DNA from: Lachnospiraceae bacterium
GTDB lineage: Bacteria > Bacillota > Clostridia > Lachnospirales > Lachnospiraceae
DNA length: 64,000 nt
Assembly: GCA_017392525.1 (NCBI GenBank)
Contig: JAFOVD010000007.1
Span: forward strand, 39,977-103,976
Direction: 5' to 3'
A program made the position numbers and the translations under genes. Shown here piece by piece: positions 61,705 through 64,000 of this stretch. The stretch's first letter is position 1. Every line of letters begins with the position of its first letter. The notes beneath the pieces are model-generated. The model worked only from the letters and a program-made list of their open reading frames with translations, ran no database searches and was not told the DNA's origin.

Positions 61705-62229
61705 ATGAACGAAAAGCATAAATTTCAACCAATGCCTATTTATGAGATGGACTTCAATCCATTTCGACAGTTTAAAGAAGATAAATGTGCAATCGTAACT
61801 GAAGTCGATGGCAAAGCCAATGCCATGACTGCAAGCTGGGGCGCCATGGGCGAAATGTGGGGCAAGGATGTCATCACCATATATATTCGTGAATCCAGGT
61901 TTACTCGTGAACTCCTCGACAAATCCGAAACATTTTCAGTCAACTTCTTCGATATGTCTAATGTTGAAAACAAGATGGCTCTTCAGATTTTTGGTTCCGA
62001 AAGCGGACGTGACAAGGATAAAATAAAAGAAATGGGATTTAATATAAATCACAGTCTAAATACTCCATTTCTTGACGAAAGCAATCTCGTATTTCTCTGT
62101 TCAAAGTTATCCCGTACAGAGATTAAATCCGGCGATTTCTTCAATCCAAGAATCAACGATAAATTCTACGAAGATGGTGATTATCACATTATGTACATTG
62201 CTGAGATCATCCGTGTAGGCGCAAGATAA
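61705..62229 (+). CDS. Flavin reductase family protein (split-barrel)
   Basis: The 174-residue protein has the FMN-binding split-barrel pattern: a first strand CAIVTEVDGKANAMTASWG, then FTRELLDKSETFSVNF, an SESGRDKDK linker and HIMYIAEI near the end. It may reduce a flavin or quinone; the exact substrate is unknown. AAGGGG lies 9 bases before the ATG at 61705, while the longer frame from 61645 runs through the promoter and is rejected. Confidence 0.88.
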   Translation: MNEKHKFQPMPIYEMDFNPFRQFKEDKCAIVTEVDGKANAMTASWGAMGEMWGKDVITIYIRESRFTRELLDKSETFSVNFFDMSNVENKMALQIFGSESGRDKDKIKEMGFNINHSLNTPFLDESNLVFLCSKLSRTEIKSGDFFNPRINDKFYEDGDYHIMYIAEIIRVGAR

Positions 62230-62242
62230 GCCAAGAAAAACA

Positions 62243-62286
62243 AAAAGCATCGATAAGAGTTTCCTCCTATCGATGCTTTTATTTTT
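62243..62286 (+). terminator. Terminator between flavin reductase and aspS
   Basis: AAAAGCATCGATA pairs with TATCGATGCTTTT around a 12-base loop and is followed by ATTTTT. Confidence 0.88.
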
Positions 62287-62292
62287 CGCATA

Positions 62293-64000
62293 TTATTCTT
62301 CTGTATTTACAATTGCAATATGTAATTCATCAAGCTGTGCCTGTGTAACTTCACTTGGCGCACTCATCATAATATCCTGTGCATTCTTATTCATTGGGAA
62401 TGGAATGATTTCACGGATAGAATCCTCACCTGCAAGAAGCATAACCATACGGTCTACACCAGGAGCAATACCAGCATGTGGTGGTGCACCATAAGTAAAG
62501 GCGTTGTACATTGCTGGGAACTTCGCCTTCACATCATCTTCTCCAAGACGAACCATCTCGAATGCCTTAACCATGATTTCAGGATCATGATTTCGAACTG
62601 CACCGGAAGAAAGTTCTACACCGTTACATACCAAATCATACTGATCTGCTGTAATAGAAAGTGGATCAATTTCTCCACGTTCTGCCTTAAGTAATGTCTC
62701 AAGACCACCGGATGGCATAGAGAATGGGTTATGGCAGAATTCTAATTCACCGGATTCTTCACCGATTTCATACATAGGAAAATCAACAATCCAGCAGAAC
62801 TCATAACGTTCCTTGTCCATATGACCTTCTACCTTAGCACCGAATGTCTTCACAACAACACCGGCTGTCTTCTGAGCTGCAAGCTTCTTGCCGGCTGTAA
62901 CAACAACAAGTGTATTATTTTCTAATCCAAGTCTGGATTTCACCTGTTCTTCCACAGGTTTTACAAACTTAGAAATACCACCAACAATTTCGCCATTTTC
63001 ATCGACTCTAAACCAATAAGGCTTATTTCCTGCCTGAACCTCAACCTCATCGATTGTCTTATCGATGAACTTACGTGATTCAGAGAAATTATCAATTGCA
63101 ATTGCCTTGATGCAAACTGCAGTATCATTTCCTTCTTCGTCCTTTGTTGCAAATGGACCAAAACCTGTGTCCGCCAACACTTCTGTTACATCTTCCACAT
63201 GAAGGTCGATACGAAGATCCGGCTTATCAGAACCGAATTTCTCCATAGATTCCAGATAAGGAATTCTCTTAAATGGAGCAGAGCTTGCGATATCATACTT
63301 TCCGTATTCCGCAAAAATCGGAGGAAGAACATCTTCACATACAGCAAATACATCTTCCTGTGATGCGAAAGCCATCTCCATATCTAACTGATAGAACTCA
63401 CCCGGAGAACGATCTCCACGCGCATCTTCATCACGGAAACATGGTGCAATCTGGAAATAACGATCAATTCCGGATACCATAAGTAACTGCTTAAACTGCT
63501 GTGGAGCCTGTGGAAGTGCATAGAACTTACCAGGATGCTTACGTGCAGGTACAAGGTAATCTCTTGCACCTTCAGGAGAAGATGCTGTTAAGATTGGTGT
63601 TGTAATCTCCATGAAATTATGATCCATCATAGCCTTACGAAGTGCAGCTACAACCTTGGAACGCATAACAATATTGTTCTTTACTTCCGGATTACGAAGA
63701 TCCAGATAACGATACTTGAGACGAGCCATCTCATCTGCTTCACGAGAACGGTTAATCTCAAATGGGAGCTCATTGTGACGGCATTTGCCAAGAACTTCTA
63801 CCTTGGTAGGTACAATTTCGATTTCACCTGTCTCCATATTTTCATTTTTAGAACTTCTTTCACGAACCGTTCCTTCTACAGAGATTGTAGATTCCTTTGT
63901 GATGCCCTTAAATGTTTTAACGAGTTCTTCTGTTTCAGCAACAACCTGAGTCTTGCCATAGAAGTCTCTCATAACCACAAATCCAAGGTTGGAACCAACC
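62293..64000 (-). CDS. aspS: Aspartyl-tRNA synthetase, partial at right edge
   Basis: The frame runs off the right edge; about 568 residues are visible out of an expected 590-600. It lacks only the first part of the N-terminal anticodon-binding OB domain; in-frame codons upstream of the internal ATG continue as VGSNLGFVV. Class II motifs are intact: motif 2 region FRDEDARGDRSPGEFYQLDMEM and motif 3 (GAPPHAGIAPGVDRMVMLL). Between them is the bacterial insertion domain. It charges tRNA-Asp. The stop is followed by the flavin reductase terminator. Confidence 0.96.
   Translation of the reverse strand, partial: VGSNLGFVVMRDFYGKTQVVAETEELVKTFKGITKESTISVEGTVRERSSKNENMETGEIEIVPTKVEVLGKCRHNELPFEINRSREADEMARLKYRYLDLRNPEVKNNIVMRSKVVAALRKAMMDHNFMEITTPILTASSPEGARDYLVPARKHPGKFYALPQAPQQFKQLLMVSGIDRYFQIAPCFRDEDARGDRSPGEFYQLDMEMAFASQEDVFAVCEDVLPPIFAEYGKYDIASSAPFKRIPYLESMEKFGSDKPDLRIDLHVEDVTEVLADTGFGPFATKDEEGNDTAVCIKAIAIDNFSESRKFIDKTIDEVEVQAGNKPYWFRVDENGEIVGGISKFVKPVEEQVKSRLGLENNTLVVVTAGKKLAAQKTAGVVVKTFGAKVEGHMDKERYEFCWIVDFPMYEIGEESGELEFCHNPFSMPSGGLETLLKAERGEIDPLSITADQYDLVCNGVELSSGAVRNHDPEIMVKAFEMVRLGEDDVKAKFPAMYNAFTYGAPPHAGIAPGVDRMVMLLAGEDSIREIIPFPMNKNAQDIMMSAPSEVTQAQLDELHIAIVNTEE

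Noticed and set aside
1-64000. CRISPR array, prophage, insertion sequence or integrase
   Set aside because: No spaced direct repeats, phage structural genes, transposase motifs or recombinase genes were seen on reading both strands.

Overview
This window reads as chromosome from a low-GC Clostridia genome, most like a Lachnospiraceae gut Firmicute. The basis is the Firmicute gene order (priA-def-fmt-rsmB-rlmN-PP2C-prkC-rsgA-rpe-thiN and dgt-dnaG-rpoD-trmK-nif3), a MurE with the meso-diaminopimelate motif, strong AGGAGG-type ribosome sites, sigma-A promoters and many T-tailed intrinsic terminators. Two chemoreceptors, two HD-GYP proteins and a GGDEF-EAL protein suggest a motile cell with cyclic-di-GMP signalling. 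I see no IS element, prophage, CRISPR array or rRNA.

Layout. 1-980 is the N-terminal part of a chemoreceptor cut by the left edge. 1106-14424 is one long leftward block for translation, cell wall and envelope signalling. pyrBI (14647-15998) runs rightward. 16071-19302 holds a DnaJ/DUF5685/zinc-ribbon set and an orphan PilT ATPase, followed by RNase P RNA (19425-19767). 19782-27054 is the nucleoside kinase, nif3, trmK, rpoD, dnaG and dgt block. 27164-33179 holds HD-GYP, SpoU methyltransferase, membrane HD-GYP, a 96-aa orphan and a complete chemoreceptor. 33278-38871 is a TetR regulator divergent from an MMPL exporter and a huge heptad-repeat secreted protein, with two matching operator palindromes. 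38964-41306 is thiC and thiD behind a TPP riboswitch. 41371-48485 holds an RsmH paralogue, thymidine kinase, nucleoside hydrolase, ribokinase, an anion permease, a cytidylate-kinase-like protein and a flippase. 48608-53569 holds a lipoprotein, three tRNA-Leu genes and a five-gene metal (probably zinc) uptake operon. 53649-64000 holds DUF1846, GGDEF-EAL, a degenerate RNA methyltransferase, a candidate small RNA, a PsiE-like protein, a 301-bp inverted-repeat-bounded element, ilvE, a flavin reductase and aspS (cut by the right edge).

How the genes fit together. thiN, thiC and thiD cover parts of thiamine synthesis and activation, and the riboswitch senses the TPP that ThiN would make. Nucleoside hydrolase plus ribokinase form a ribose-salvage pair next to thymidine kinase. 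The metal operon carries two extra proteins with extracytoplasmic Cys/His groups beside the standard binding protein, ATPase and permease. The most novel-looking items are the C-rich small RNA at 59508-59610, the inverted-repeat element at 60129-60429, the tandem tRNA-Leu(AAG) genes, the accessory metal-binding proteins, the duplicated-domain heptad protein beside the MMPL exporter, and a terminator hairpin in the leader of the zinc-ribbon gene. All calls come from reading the sequence; no database search was run.
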